Source of the DNA: Leucobacter musarum subsp. musarum
GTDB taxonomy: Bacteria; Actinomycetota; Actinomycetes; Actinomycetales; Microbacteriaceae
NCBI RefSeq assembly: GCF_001273845.1
Contig: NZ_JHBW01000088.1
Span: forward strand, 80,732-144,731
Reading direction: 5' to 3'
Length of the DNA: 64,000 bases
How positions within the stretch are numbered: position 1 is the first letter of the stretch; each line of letters begins with the position of its first letter. Shown here in pieces: positions 34,466 through 44,291 of this stretch. The notes below the pieces were generated by a model. The model did no database searches. It was not told where the DNA came from and worked only from the letters and a program-made list of their open reading frames with translations. The position numbers and the translations under genes are program-made.

Positions 34466-34702
34466 ATGGACGCAGGTGCGTACGCAGGTGGCCTCGATAC
34501 GTGGTCGCAGGTGGAAGACGACTTCTTTGTCGGCAGCCGCGACGGCGAGTTTCTCGGGTTCGTGGATCGCATCGGCGCTGAACGATACCTCGCCTGCGAT
34601 CAGTACTCACGTGAGATCGGCAGCTTCTCGACACTGTCGGCTGCGATCACCGCGCTCGAAGCGTCCCGATCACTCCCTGGCGCACCCGGAAAGGCGGCAT
34701 AA
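34466..34702 (+). CDS. Small hypothetical protein before the BLUF gene
   Basis: A 78-aa product beginning MDAGAYAGGLDTW, with VEDDFFVGSRDGEFLGFVD and a helical SAAITALEAS segment. GAGAAGGAGG precedes the ATG. It ends 3 nt before the BLUF photoreceptor gene, so they form one operon and may act together. TAAAGT (34408-34413) is a possible -10. Family not recognised. Confidence 0.6.
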   Translation: MDAGAYAGGLDTWSQVEDDFFVGSRDGEFLGFVDRIGAERYLACDQYSREIGSFSTLSAAITALEASRSLPGAPGKAA

Positions 34703-34705
34703 CCC

Positions 34706-35185
34706 ATGACACACTCACCGGTGCAGACGATCGGGTCTGCGGCCTTGCACTCGCTCGTGTACTCGAGCCGCTCGACGAGCGCATTTACTGAAGCTCAGCT
34801 TCCCGACCTGCTGGTTCGTGCGCGCGCACACAATGCTGCGGCAGGAGTGACCGGCATGCTGCTGTATCGGCAGGGACGATTCATCCAGTTCTTGGAGGGG
34901 GCGGATCGCGATGTGCATGCCCTGTTCACGGCGATCCACGCGGACCCGCGTCACGAGTCCGTTCGCGTGCTGCTCGACGAGCCGATCGAGCAGCGGCAGT
35001 TCCAGGACTGGACGATGGGGTACGAGCCGTCAGCGGAGTCTGCGGCGCCCGCACCTGCTGGGTTTCGTGACACGTTCGACGACCTGGAGTCGGCCCCGGA
35101 TCACTTCGTTACGAGTCGCGCTGCACGCGAGCTCACCCTGTGGTTCCGGGTGCGCTCGGCGCGGGGGCGGCTGACGGCGGCGTAG
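34706..35185 (+). CDS. BLUF-domain blue-light photoreceptor
   Basis: A 159-aa protein with a full BLUF domain (about residues 14-108). The flavin-contact residues are all present: Tyr19 (LVYSS), Asn43 (RAHNAAAGVTGMLLY), Gln61 (GRFIQFLEG), Trp102 and Met104 (DWTMGY). BLUF domains bind FAD and switch on blue light. There is no output domain, only about 50 residues that may form C-terminal helices, so it should signal by binding a partner. The partner could be the 78-aa protein encoded just upstream. Confidence 0.9.
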   Translation: MTHSPVQTIGSAALHSLVYSSRSTSAFTEAQLPDLLVRARAHNAAAGVTGMLLYRQGRFIQFLEGADRDVHALFTAIHADPRHESVRVLLDEPIEQRQFQDWTMGYEPSAESAAPAPAGFRDTFDDLESAPDHFVTSRAARELTLWFRVRSARGRLTAA

Positions 35186-35200
35186 AGGTCATGAAACGAC

Positions 35201-35230
35201 GGTGGCTGCACCCGATCGGATGCAGCCACC
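35201..35230. terminator. Bidirectional hairpin terminator
   Basis: GGTGGCTGCA (35201-35210) and TGCAGCCACC (35221-35230) form a perfect 10-bp stem with a 10-nt loop, midway between the convergent BLUF and DUF4352-like genes. The plus-strand flank is relatively T-rich. Confidence 0.75.
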
Positions 35231-35242
35231 TGAGTTGTTGAA

Positions 35243-36106
35243 TTATTGAACGGCCACGAAGGCCTTGTCGCCGATGACATTCGGCGTCACTGCGAGCACG
35301 CCCTGTGCGGCAGTATCTGCGGGAACGGCAAACGCAATGTTGCCGGTGGCTGAAGCGCCTGCGTAGAGCGTCGACGCGAAGTCGAACGGTTCGGGTGCGA
35401 GCACGACGCTTTCGTACGTCTCGATGGTGTTTCCGTCTGCGGTGACGTAGGCGACGGAAATCAGCGGCATTGAACCGTTTGCGTCATCGCCGGTGTAAGT
35501 GGCCGTGACGTTAGCGAGGATGTAGACGCTGCCCTCAGGCGCTGCCTGATTAAAGGGGTTTTCGGCGGTGATGGCATCGGTGGCATTGAGGTTGACCGAG
35601 TTGACGGTGACTGACCAATCGCCCTGATTGATGACGGTGCCGATCGGCAGCGGGGCCTCGCGGGTGCCCGTGGTCGAAGCTGCGTCGGAAGCGCTCTCCT
35701 CGACTGCGGGAGCCGCGTCATCGGTGGAGCCTTCCGGTGTCGTGATGGTCGTGTCGCCGCCGCTGAATGCTTCGTCGAAGGAAGTCGCGACGACGCTGAC
35801 GAATACGATGACGCCGACCAGAGTGCCGACGACCGAAAGGATGAGGGCGGTGATACCGAAGCCCTTCCCCTTGCCCTTCAAGAAGAGGGAGACGAGGGAG
35901 AGAATGAAAGCGATGGGGAGCAACACCCAGCCCAGGATCAATGCGCCCGGGATGCACGCGAAAACAAACCCGACAACCGCCACCACGAAGGCGACAAGAC
36001 CGAGGACGTTCTTCTCTTTCTTCACCGGGGCGGGGGCCGCGTACTGCGGGGTCGGCGCGGCCGGCGGCACGGGGGCGAACTGCTGATCTTCATTCAGTTG
36101 TGTCAT
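35243..36106 (-). CDS. Membrane protein with DUF4190/DUF4352-like domains
   Basis: A 287-aa protein. A Pro/Ala-rich cytoplasmic start is followed by helices at about residues 34-56, 58-75 and 84-107. A Thr/Ser/Glu-rich linker leads to an extracytoplasmic beta domain of the DUF4352 immunoglobulin-like type (VNQGDWSVTVNSVNL, GSVYILANVTATYTGDD). It is probably exposed at the cell envelope. CATCAT ends 6 nt before the ATG, a weak leaderless-type signal. Function unknown. Confidence 0.7.
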   Translation of the reverse strand: MTQLNEDQQFAPVPPAAPTPQYAAPAPVKKEKNVLGLVAFVVAVVGFVFACIPGALILGWVLLPIAFILSLVSLFLKGKGKGFGITALILSVVGTLVGVIVFVSVVATSFDEAFSGGDTTITTPEGSTDDAAPAVEESASDAASTTGTREAPLPIGTVINQGDWSVTVNSVNLNATDAITAENPFNQAAPEGSVYILANVTATYTGDDANGSMPLISVAYVTADGNTIETYESVVLAPEPFDFASTLYAGASATGNIAFAVPADTAAQGVLAVTPNVIGDKAFVAVQ

Positions 36107-36213
36107 AGCTGAATGATGCCCTGCGAAAAGGCTGAAAACTTACGTGGGAGTCCAAAATCACCCTCAGTTTCATCTTGAGCGTGAACAACGTCACGAAATG
36201 GCGGCGAACCGCC

Positions 36214-36906
36214 TTAGAACAGCGTGTTCTGATCCTCCATGCCGCGCATCGCGTCGTAGTCGAGCACGAGGCAGCGAATGCCGCGATCCTCGGCGAGGGT
36301 GCGCGCCTGCGGCTTGATCTCTTGCGCGGCGAAGACGCCCGTGACGGGTGCGAGCTTCGGGTCGCGGTTCATGAGTTCGAGGTAGCGGGTGAGCTGTTCG
36401 ACGCCATCGATGCCGCCGCGGCGCTTGATTTCGATGGCCACTGATCCACCATTCTCGTCTTTCGCGAGAATGTCGACCGGGCCGATCGCGGTCATGTATT
36501 CGCGGCGCACGAGGGTGTGGCCCTCGCCGGCGAGTTCGATCTGGTCGGCGAGCAGCTCTTGCAGGTGGGCCTCGACGCCGTCTTTGATGAGGCCCGGGTC
36601 GATGCCGAGATCGTGCGAGCTGTCGTGGAAGATTTCGAAGAGCGAGACGATGAGGCGATCCGCAGTCTTCTTGTGCGTGACCTCCCACGCTTCGACAATG
36701 CCCGCGCTCGTCTGATCGTCGTCGAGTTCGAGCGGTGCGAGCGTGCACGGAGGGCTCATCCAGTTGAGCGGCTTATAAGAGCCGCCGTCGGAGTGCACCA
36801 AGATGCTGCCGTCGTTCTTGAGCATGAGCACGCGCTTTGCACGCGGCAGGTGCGCCGACAGGCGCCCCGCATAGTCAACGGAGCAGTCTGCAACAACGAT
36901 TCGCAC
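36214..36906 (-). CDS. nucS: Mismatch-specific endonuclease NucS (EndoMS)
   Basis: A 230-aa protein matching NucS along its length. The N-terminal DNA-binding part ([23 protein letters not shown]) is followed by the nuclease core with [27 protein letters not shown] and a C-terminal QNTLF tail that fits a sliding-clamp binding motif. NucS replaces MutS/MutL mismatch repair in most actinobacteria. TAAACT (36914-36919 on the minus strand) ends 7 nt before the GTG start, so the mRNA is probably leaderless. Confidence 0.93.
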   Translation of the reverse strand: MRIVVADCSVDYAGRLSAHLPRAKRVLMLKNDGSILVHSDGGSYKPLNWMSPPCTLAPLELDDDQTSAGIVEAWEVTHKKTADRLIVSLFEIFHDSSHDLGIDPGLIKDGVEAHLQELLADQIELAGEGHTLVRREYMTAIGPVDILAKDENGGSVAIEIKRRGGIDGVEQLTRYLELMNRDPKLAPVTGVFAAQEIKPQARTLAEDRGIRCLVLDYDAMRGMEDQNTLF

Positions 36907-36924
36907 CCGCAGAAGTTTACCGGC

Positions 36925-38184
36925 TCACGGCGTTCGCGACGACTCTCGCATCGGAGCACGTTCGCGTGCCGCCCGAGCGAAGACGAACGCGAAGAGCGCG
37001 AAGAACGCCAGCGGCCAGAAGGCGCGCAGCAGGCCGACGTGTTCGCCGAAGAAACCGATCGACATGGGGCCGAGCAGAAACGCGGTGTACGCGATGGCCG
37101 AGACCGCGGCGACGTCTCGCGTGGCGGTCGCAGGGTTGTCGGCGGCGGCCGAGATGCCGATCGGAAACCCGAAGGCGCACCCGACTCCCCACAGCACCGA
37201 TCCGACGACGCTCGCCCAGGTCAGCGGCACCAGCGTCACCAGTGCGAGGCCGGCAAGCACGAGCACCGCACCGCCGCGCAGCACGGCGACCCGGCCGAAG
37301 CGCGTCAGCAGCGCCGACCCGGCCATGCGGGTCAGCGTCATCGACACGAAGAAGACGCCGAGCGTGAGCGCCGCGGCCTCATTCGTGAATCCGCGGCCGT
37401 CGACCAGCGCGAGCGGCAGCCAGTCGCTGGCGGTGCCCTCGGCGAGTGCCATCGACATCGCGATGAGGCCGACGACGACGATCCGCGGGTCGCGCCACGG
37501 GCTGTACGGTCGCCGCGCGACCGGCACGTTGCCGGTGGTGGTCGGAATCGGGATCGGGCCCGTGTGTACATTGCGCAGACTGTCGGCCTCGGGTTCGTCA
37601 TGATTGCCCGGGGGCAGGTTGGGCAGCGTGAAAATGGCGGCGATCAGGATCAGCGCGTAGACCGTGCCGAGGTGCACCGGTACGGCGAGCTGCGACGACT
37701 CGGCCAACGCCGAAACGCCCATCGCACTCACGCTGCCCAGGCTGTAGGCGGCGTGCATCAGTGGCATGCGCGGTTTGCCGATCGCGCGTTCGGCCCCGGC
37801 TCCACTGACGTTCATTGCGACGTCGGAGGTGCCGAACATGAGCCCGTACACCACCAGGAACACGACGGCCGTGACGGGTGCGTCGAACCAGAACAGGGTC
37901 GCGGCGGTCGGCAGCGAGATGGCTTGACCGGTGATGCCGATCGCGAGGGCCTTGCGCGGGCCGAGCCATGACACGGTGCGGCCCGAGAACACGAGCCCGG
38001 TGAGCGAGCCGAGCGCGAGGGCGAGCCCGAACCAGCTCATCTCGAGTGTGCTCGCGCCGAGATGATCGCGCAGCGCGGGCAGCCGGCCGAGCCAGCTACC
38101 GAAACCGAATCCGAGCAGCGCGAAAATGATGATGACGCCGGTGTTCCACTGTGCCGCGAAGCGGGACGATGACGTGCGAGTCAC
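36925..38184 (-). CDS. MFS transporter
   Basis: A 419-aa carrier with about 12 helices and sugar-efflux or FucP-like features (GFGSWLGRLPALRDHLG, YGLMFGTSDVAMNVSGAG, MHAAYSLGS). The GTG at 38184 is used because AGGAG lies 5 nt upstream; the frame is open for 45 more codons but these cross the divergent promoter region. Substrate unknown; an efflux role is likely. It ends 18 nt before the nucS start codon. Confidence 0.85.
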   Translation of the reverse strand: MTRTSSSRFAAQWNTGVIIIFALLGFGFGSWLGRLPALRDHLGASTLEMSWFGLALALGSLTGLVFSGRTVSWLGPRKALAIGITGQAISLPTAATLFWFDAPVTAVVFLVVYGLMFGTSDVAMNVSGAGAERAIGKPRMPLMHAAYSLGSVSAMGVSALAESSQLAVPVHLGTVYALILIAAIFTLPNLPPGNHDEPEADSLRNVHTGPIPIPTTTGNVPVARRPYSPWRDPRIVVVGLIAMSMALAEGTASDWLPLALVDGRGFTNEAAALTLGVFFVSMTLTRMAGSALLTRFGRVAVLRGGAVLVLAGLALVTLVPLTWASVVGSVLWGVGCAFGFPIGISAAADNPATATRDVAAVSAIAYTAFLLGPMSIGFFGEHVGLLRAFWPLAFFALFAFVFARAARERAPMRESSRTP

Positions 38185-38294
38185 GGGGCTCCTATGGACC
38201 GAATGCCTGAACGATGTGCTCAGCGTAGCAACCACCTGAGTGTCTGCCGGGTTAGGGTGGACGCAGTCCATCGGAGTGTCGGCGAGGAGTCGCA

Positions 38295-39797
38295 ATGGTC
38301 GCGTGGGGCAGAGGCGCAATCGTCGCCGTGATCGGTGTTGCGCTCACGATGAGCGGGTGCAGCCCGCAACCCGATACGTCCGAGAGTGCGCTGCAGGCAG
38401 AGCGCTTTCCTGCCGCGTACGCGCAGGCGATCGACTGGGGCGAGTGCGGCGCCGATCACGGGCTCACGCCCGCGTACGCGGACGCGCTGCGCGACGGTGG
38501 CGCCGACACCGATGCGTTTCGATGCGCGGTAGTACAGGCCCCACTCGACTGGAACGCACCGCGCAATCACGAGACGGTCGACCTGGCGATCTCGCTCATC
38601 CCCGCGACCGGTGCCGAGCCGCGTGGCACGCTGCTGGGCAACCCCGGCGGCCCCGGCGGCAGCGGTCTCGACTTCGCGTTCGACATGTCGATCGCGCCGG
38701 GCTTCGCTGACGTGCGGGAGCAGTACGACCTGCTCGGGTTCGACCCTTGCGGCATCGGCCGCAGCACGCCCGTCGTCTGCGATGAGGTGTCTGGAATCAT
38801 GTCGGTCGAGCTCGCGGAGTGCGCAGAGCAGCAACCGCTGGCGCACTGGATGGGCACGTCTCAGGTGGCTCGCGACATGGAGCTGCTGCGCACGCTCGTT
38901 GCGGCGGATCACCTCGACTACTTCGGCTACTCGTACGGCACGATGCTCGGCGCGACGTATGCGACCCTCTTCCCCGAACGCGTCGGGCGCATGCTGCTCG
39001 ACAGTGCTTCGGCAGCGGACTGGGCGAGCCTCAGAGGAGACTTCGAACAGAGCGCCGCGATTTCACGCTCACTCGTCGAACTCGCGACCTCATGCGGCAG
39101 CGCCTACGAGGTCGAGGTCTGCCCATTCGCCGATGAGGCGTCACTCATCAGGGTGCTCGACGATCTCGATCGATCGCCATGGAAAGCGAGTGATGGCGCA
39201 GCAATCGACCGAAACACGCTGCTCGGGTACCTCACCTCGGCGCTGTACCAGCGCACGGCGGGGCGAGAGATCGCCCTCGAAACAGTGGCGCTCGCGGCGT
39301 TCGGCGACCAGAACGCAATCGACGGCATCGCCGAGGAGATGGCTTCGGGTGGCGCAAACGTCGGACTGGCCGGCACGTTCGTGCGCTGCCACTCGTTCCC
39401 CGCCGACCCCGACATCGTCGGCACGATCGCCGAGATCGAGCGCGCCGGATTGCCGCGCCTGAACGGCGGCCCCGAGATCACTGACGAGACGCTCGAACCG
39501 TTTCTCGATCTCTCCTGCTTCGCGCTCGCAGAGAGCGGAGACGACATCACCGATGCGTTCTCGGGTTCCCCTGACGCGTCGATTCTGGTGATCGGCATCA
39601 CCGGTGACCATGCGACGCCGTATGCCGGAGCCGAGGAGATGGTGCGTCAGCTCGGAAACGCGCGGCTGCTGACCTTGGACGGCAACGGCCACGCTGCTTC
39701 GTACACCGGGCGCTCGCAGTGCATTGATGCTGCGGCGACTGCGTATCTGCTCGACGGCGCACTGCCGGATCGCGGCACCGTCTGCACCGACGACTGA
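38295..39797 (+). CDS. Secreted tripeptidyl aminopeptidase-type lipoprotein (alpha/beta-hydrolase)
   Basis: A 500-aa exported enzyme with a lipobox (MSGC at about residue 22). An alpha/beta-hydrolase core carries an oxyanion region GNPGGPGGSG, nucleophile GYSYGTML, and catalytic His in DGNGHAAS. A TAP-like C-terminal domain contains Cys pairs. Family members remove tripeptides from peptide N-termini outside the membrane. GAGGAG precedes the ATG. TAGGGT (38253-38258) followed by a small TGGAC/GTCCA hairpin marks the likely transcript start. Confidence 0.87.
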   Translation: MVAWGRGAIVAVIGVALTMSGCSPQPDTSESALQAERFPAAYAQAIDWGECGADHGLTPAYADALRDGGADTDAFRCAVVQAPLDWNAPRNHETVDLAISLIPATGAEPRGTLLGNPGGPGGSGLDFAFDMSIAPGFADVREQYDLLGFDPCGIGRSTPVVCDEVSGIMSVELAECAEQQPLAHWMGTSQVARDMELLRTLVAADHLDYFGYSYGTMLGATYATLFPERVGRMLLDSASAADWASLRGDFEQSAAISRSLVELATSCGSAYEVEVCPFADEASLIRVLDDLDRSPWKASDGAAIDRNTLLGYLTSALYQRTAGREIALETVALAAFGDQNAIDGIAEEMASGGANVGLAGTFVRCHSFPADPDIVGTIAEIERAGLPRLNGGPEITDETLEPFLDLSCFALAESGDDITDAFSGSPDASILVIGITGDHATPYAGAEEMVRQLGNARLLTLDGNGHAASYTGRSQCIDAAATAYLLDGALPDRGTVCTDD

Positions 39798-39846
39798 CCC
39801 GGGTGGATGCCGCTCGCGTCGCATTGCTGTCGAAGCACTCGCGCAT

Positions 39847-41187
39847 TCAGGCGCCGAGGCGCACCCAGCGATCGCCGCGGGCGCGAATGCCGAGCGTGAG
39901 CGCTCGGGCGCCCATGAACACGACGGCGAACCCGATCGTCAGCGCAATCAACGCGGGGGTGCCGGAGGGCACAAGCACCGTGAGCGCCCAGAGGATGGGG
40001 AGGTAGGTCGCGAGGTTCACCAGGCTCGTCCACGCCAGATACCGGGCGTCGCCCGCGCCCATGAGCACGCCGTCGAGCACGAAGACGTAGCCCCCGAGCG
40101 GCAGAGACACCCCCAGAACGAGCATCGCTGCCGGCAGGATGGCGAGCACCGACGGGTCGTCGGTGAAAACGCGACCGATCACGGGGCTCGACAGTGCGAG
40201 CACTCCGCCGATGACGACGCCGCAACCCACTCCCCAGAACATGATGCGCCGCACCACCGCTCGCGCCCGAGAAGCGTTGCTCGCCCCGAGGGCGTCACCC
40301 ACGAGGGCTTGCGCGGCGATCGCGAGCGCGTCGAGGGCGAACGCCGCCGTCGAGAAGATGGTGAAGACGATCTGATAGCCGGCTGTTGCGACGGTGCCAT
40401 GGCTCGACGCGGCGAAGACCGTCGCCAGGGTCGCCGCGCGCAGCCCGACGGTGCGTATGAAGAGCCAGCCGCCGCTGCGCCCGGCATGCGACAGCCCATC
40501 GCGATGTGGCAGCAGGCTCGCGCCCGCGCGACGCGCGTGGCCCGCGATCACCCAGAGGTAGACCACGACCATCGACCACTGCGCGACGACGGTGCCCCAT
40601 GCGCTGCCGGCGATGCCGAGCCCCAAGCCGTAGATGAACCACCAGTTGAGCAGCGCGTTCACGGTGAACCCGATCGCCGCGACCGCGAGCGGGGTGCGGG
40701 TATCTTGCAGGCCGCGCAGTAGGCCGCTCGCGGCGAAGACGACGAGCATCGCCGGAATGCCGAGGCACGAAACGGTGAGGTAGGCGAGTGCTTGCTCGGC
40801 GGTGCCGGTCGCCGTGCCGAACGCGATGACGATCGGGCGACTGGCGACCCAGAGCGCGCCGCCGACCACGAGGCCGATGCCGAGCGCGAGCCAGAGGCCG
40901 TCGACGCCGGCTTGCACGGCGCCGCGCAGGTCGCCTGCCCCGCGTCGGCGGGCCACCAGGGGAGTTGTCGCATAGGCGAGGAAGACCATCAGGCCCACTG
41001 CCGTCTGCAGTACGGCGCCCGCGACGGCGAGGCCGGCGAGTGGCTCGGCACCGAGGTGCCCGATCAGTGCCGAATCCACGATGAGAAACAGCGGCTCCGC
41101 GATGAGCGCGCCGAGCGCCGGAACCGCGAGGTGCGCGATGCTCCGGTCGATGCGACGGCGGTCGTCGCGCGTGGCTGTGGTGGGCAT
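39847..41187 (-). CDS. MATE-family efflux transporter (DinF-like)
   Basis: A 446-aa MATE protein with 12 helices in two homologous halves (IAEPLFLIVDSALIGHLG in the first, TIFSTAAFALDALAIAAQALVGDALG in the second). It exports drugs or oxidised metabolites using H+ or Na+ gradients. TACCGT (41194-41199 on the minus strand) ends 6 nt before the ATG, so the mRNA is probably leaderless. Confidence 0.9.
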   Translation of the reverse strand: MPTTATRDDRRRIDRSIAHLAVPALGALIAEPLFLIVDSALIGHLGAEPLAGLAVAGAVLQTAVGLMVFLAYATTPLVARRRGAGDLRGAVQAGVDGLWLALGIGLVVGGALWVASRPIVIAFGTATGTAEQALAYLTVSCLGIPAMLVVFAASGLLRGLQDTRTPLAVAAIGFTVNALLNWWFIYGLGLGIAGSAWGTVVAQWSMVVVYLWVIAGHARRAGASLLPHRDGLSHAGRSGGWLFIRTVGLRAATLATVFAASSHGTVATAGYQIVFTIFSTAAFALDALAIAAQALVGDALGASNASRARAVVRRIMFWGVGCGVVIGGVLALSSPVIGRVFTDDPSVLAILPAAMLVLGVSLPLGGYVFVLDGVLMGAGDARYLAWTSLVNLATYLPILWALTVLVPSGTPALIALTIGFAVVFMGARALTLGIRARGDRWVRLGA

Positions 41188-41335
41188 GGATTAACGGTAT
41201 CGTCGGCCACCGACATCGTGGGGGCGGTGCCGCGCGCCGGTCGATCCCGCACTCTCTGTGGGGTGATCGTCACCCGTCGATCGCGCTCCGCGAAACACTC
41301 TGCCCGTTGTCTGAGGCCCCCAGTAGGGTGGTCGC

Positions 41336-43312
41336 ATGAGCACTGCAGCGACGGCCTCCGGCATCGACCTCACCGAACTCGACCCTGCGGTGCGGCCGCA
41401 AGACGACCTGTATCGACACGTGAACGGCAGCTGGATTTCGCGCACCGAGATTCCCGGCGACAAGGCGCGATACGGGTCGTTCGCGGTGCTGGCAGAGAAC
41501 GCCGAAGAGGCGGTGCGCGACATCATCACCGGTACCGATTCGCCCGCACCCGGGGCTCCGGCTGACACCGAGGCAGACAAGGTCGCCGCGCTGTATGCGA
41601 GCTTTATGGACACCGACCGGATCGACGCGCTCGGCGCCCAGCCGATCGCCGCCGACATCGCGCGGGCGCAGTCGGTCGTGTCGATCGACGAACTGTTGAC
41701 CGCGGTCGCCGACTTTGAGCGGCAGGGCCTCGGCGGCTTCTACGGCATGTACATCGACAACGATCCGGGTGATCCCGAGCGCTACATCGTGTTCGTCATG
41801 CAGGGCGGCCTCGGTCTTCCCGACGAGTCGTACTACCGAGAAGAGCAGTTCGCGTCGATTCGCGAGCAGTACCAGGCCCACATCGCGCGCATGCTGGGTC
41901 TCGCCGGCGTTGAGCAGGCGGATCGTCTGGCCGAGCTCGCCTACGGGCTCGAGCGCCGCATCGCCGTGAGCCACTGGGACAAGGTGGCGAGCCGCGATAT
42001 CCAGAAGCTCTACAATCTGCGTACGTTCGCGCAGCTGCAGGAGCTGACTCCCCAGTTCGACTGGTCGGCGTACCTCGGCGCACTCGGGGCCCCCGAGTCT
42101 GCCTTCGCCGAGGTGGTCGCCGCGCAGCCTGACGCCATCTCGGGTCTCGCCGAGCTGCTGGTCGAACCCGAACTCGAGGCGTGGCGGGCCTGGCTGGTCT
42201 GGAGCATCGTGCGCGCCTCCGCGTCGGTGCTCTCGCAAGAGCTTTCGCGAGCAAACTTCGACTTCTACGGCACGGCCCTCACCGGGGCCCCCGAGCAGCG
42301 AGACCGCTGGCGTCGCGGCGTGTCGTTCGTCGAGGGCGCCATGGGTGAAGCGGTGGGGCGCCTCTACGTCGAAGGCCACTTCGATGAGCGCGCCAAGGCC
42401 GCAATGGACGGGCTCGTCGAACACCTCATCGAGGCCTACCGAGACTCCATCGAGCGCCTCGAGTGGATGGGGGCTGAGACCCGTCAGCGTGCACTCGACA
42501 AGCTCGACCGGTTCACTCCCAAGATCGGCTACCCCGTCAAGTGGCGCGACTATACCGAGCTGGCGGTTGACGCCGGTGACCTGCTCGGCAATTCACGACG
42601 CGTCGCCGAGTTCGAGTTCGCGCGCGAGCTCGGCAAGCTCGGCAAGCCCATCGACCGCGACGAGTGGTTCATGACGCCGCAGACAGTCAACGCGTACTAC
42701 AACCCCGGGTTCAACGAGATCGTCTTCCCCGCTGCGATCCTGCAGCCGCCGTTCTTCGACGTGACGTGGGACGCGGCCACCAACTTCGGCGCGATCGGCG
42801 CGGTGATCGGACATGAGATCGGGCACGGCTTCGACGATCAGGGTTCCCGCTACGACGGCGATGGCCGTCTGACCGATTGGTGGACGGAGGCGGATCGCGC
42901 GGCCTTCGAACAGCTCACCGGTGCGCTCATCGGTCAGTACAACGCGCTATCGCCGGAGGGTGCCGAAGGCCAGACAGTCAACGGCGAGCTCACCATCGGT
43001 GAGAACATCGGCGACCTCTCGGGTCTCGAGATCGCGTGGAAGGCCTACCTCCGCTCGCTCAACGGCGCAGAGTCGCCCGTGATCGACGGACTCACCGGTG
43101 CCCAGCGATTCTTCCTTGCTTGGGCGCAGGCCTGGCAGCAGAAGTCGCGCCCCGAAGAGACGGTGCGCCTGCTCACGATCGATCCGCACTCGCCCAACGA
43201 GTTCCGCTGCAATCAGATCGTGCGCAACCTGGCCCCGTTCCACGAGGCGTTCGACACGAAGCCCGGTGATGGGCTCTGGCTCGACCCGGCAGAGCGCGTT
43301 TCGATCTGGTAG
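41336..43312 (+). CDS. M13-family (neprilysin-like) metallopeptidase
   Basis: A 658-aa zinc peptidase of the PepO/neprilysin family. The catalytic HEIGH is at residues 493-497, the third ligand Glu in GENIGDLSGLEIAW, and substrate-binding VNAYYNP is present. There is no signal peptide or membrane anchor, so it acts inside the cell on oligopeptides. It ends with EFRCNQIVRN and an SxW-like C-terminus (RVSIW) typical of the family. TAGGGT (41324-41329) ends 6 nt before the ATG (leaderless). Confidence 0.95.
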   Translation: MSTAATASGIDLTELDPAVRPQDDLYRHVNGSWISRTEIPGDKARYGSFAVLAENAEEAVRDIITGTDSPAPGAPADTEADKVAALYASFMDTDRIDALGAQPIAADIARAQSVVSIDELLTAVADFERQGLGGFYGMYIDNDPGDPERYIVFVMQGGLGLPDESYYREEQFASIREQYQAHIARMLGLAGVEQADRLAELAYGLERRIAVSHWDKVASRDIQKLYNLRTFAQLQELTPQFDWSAYLGALGAPESAFAEVVAAQPDAISGLAELLVEPELEAWRAWLVWSIVRASASVLSQELSRANFDFYGTALTGAPEQRDRWRRGVSFVEGAMGEAVGRLYVEGHFDERAKAAMDGLVEHLIEAYRDSIERLEWMGAETRQRALDKLDRFTPKIGYPVKWRDYTELAVDAGDLLGNSRRVAEFEFARELGKLGKPIDRDEWFMTPQTVNAYYNPGFNEIVFPAAILQPPFFDVTWDAATNFGAIGAVIGHEIGHGFDDQGSRYDGDGRLTDWWTEADRAAFEQLTGALIGQYNALSPEGAEGQTVNGELTIGENIGDLSGLEIAWKAYLRSLNGAESPVIDGLTGAQRFFLAWAQAWQQKSRPEETVRLLTIDPHSPNEFRCNQIVRNLAPFHEAFDTKPGDGLWLDPAERVSIW

Positions 43313-43315
43313 GCG

Positions 43316-44224
43316 CTACTGCTGTCGCGGCGGCAGCGAGGTGATATCGATCGCCCCGTCTGCCGCGTTGGTGGCCATCGCTGCGACGTCCGTGGTGGCC
43401 CGGGCGTCGTCGGCCACCGCCTCGAAGGCGACCGGCGCGAAGGCGACCGGCGCGATCGGGGCGAGCCGCCCGCGCACCGGTTCGAGGTCGCTCGGCAGCG
43501 TGAACGGAGCGGGTCCGAACGCATCGCGAGCTGCGCGCACCACGCGCCGCGCGAGTAAATGGTTGCCCGTGCCACCAACGACGGCACCGATGCCGAACGG
43601 CAGCACTTTGCCGATCACCGAGGCTCCGCCGACGCCGGCGAGCCGGTGGAAGAACGAAGTCTTCAGGCGATCGAGCAGCGGCCCCACCGCATAGCGCGGC
43701 AGCGCAGAGGTGAGCATCTTGCCCCAGTAGTCGCGGCGCGATCCGCCGCCTCCGACCGCCTGCATCGTGACCTGGCGCACGAGGTCGGCGCCCTCCTGCC
43801 CCAGCATCAGGGCGAGTACGAGCGCGCGGGTGCGCTCGCGATCGGTCGTCGTAATGCCGTGCACCTCAGCGACCGAGTGCGCGAAGAGCGCCGTGGCCTC
43901 GATGAAGCCGATCGTCTCGGCGCTCGCCAGCCCGAGGGCGATGCCGGTGCCGACCGACGGAATCACCGCGGCGGCCCCGACCCCGGCCCCGCCGGCCGTG
44001 ACGGTGGCGAGATAGCGCACCTCGAGCACACGCACGATCTGGTCAGGCGTCGCCTGCGGGTACTTCTTGCGAATGCGGCGCAGGTGCGCCAGCACCGGTG
44101 GGCGTTGCACGGCAAGCAGGCGATCGATCGAGCGCTCGACGATGGGTCGGGGTTCGCCCCCCGAAGCCTTGCGAGGCTGCGTGAAGCGCGCGACTACGCG
44201 CTCGCGGCGCGACGGAGTGGTCAT
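43316..44224 (-). CDS. Conserved membrane-associated protein of unknown function
   Basis: A 302-aa protein with a basic start, a helix-rich N-terminal region (IRKKYPQATPDQIVRVLEVRYLA) and Gly/Ala-rich hydrophobic stretches (about residues 75-105 and 215-235). It may be EcsC-like, but the match is weak. Near the C-terminus a 15-bp tandem repeat (43424-43453) encodes two APVAF units. TACGCT (44232-44237 on the minus strand) ends 7 nt before the ATG. It ends 3 nt from the convergent M13 gene. Confidence 0.6.
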   Translation of the reverse strand: MTTPSRRERVVARFTQPRKASGGEPRPIVERSIDRLLAVQRPPVLAHLRRIRKKYPQATPDQIVRVLEVRYLATVTAGGAGVGAAAVIPSVGTGIALGLASAETIGFIEATALFAHSVAEVHGITTTDRERTRALVLALMLGQEGADLVRQVTMQAVGGGGSRRDYWGKMLTSALPRYAVGPLLDRLKTSFFHRLAGVGGASVIGKVLPFGIGAVVGGTGNHLLARRVVRAARDAFGPAPFTLPSDLEPVRGRLAPIAPVAFAPVAFEAVADDARATTDVAAMATNAADGAIDITSLPPRQQ

Positions 44225-44291
44225 GCCGCACAGCGTAGAGCACTGCCCTGCAGATCAGGGGTATGCGCTCCGCGGCCGATGTCTGTGCGAA

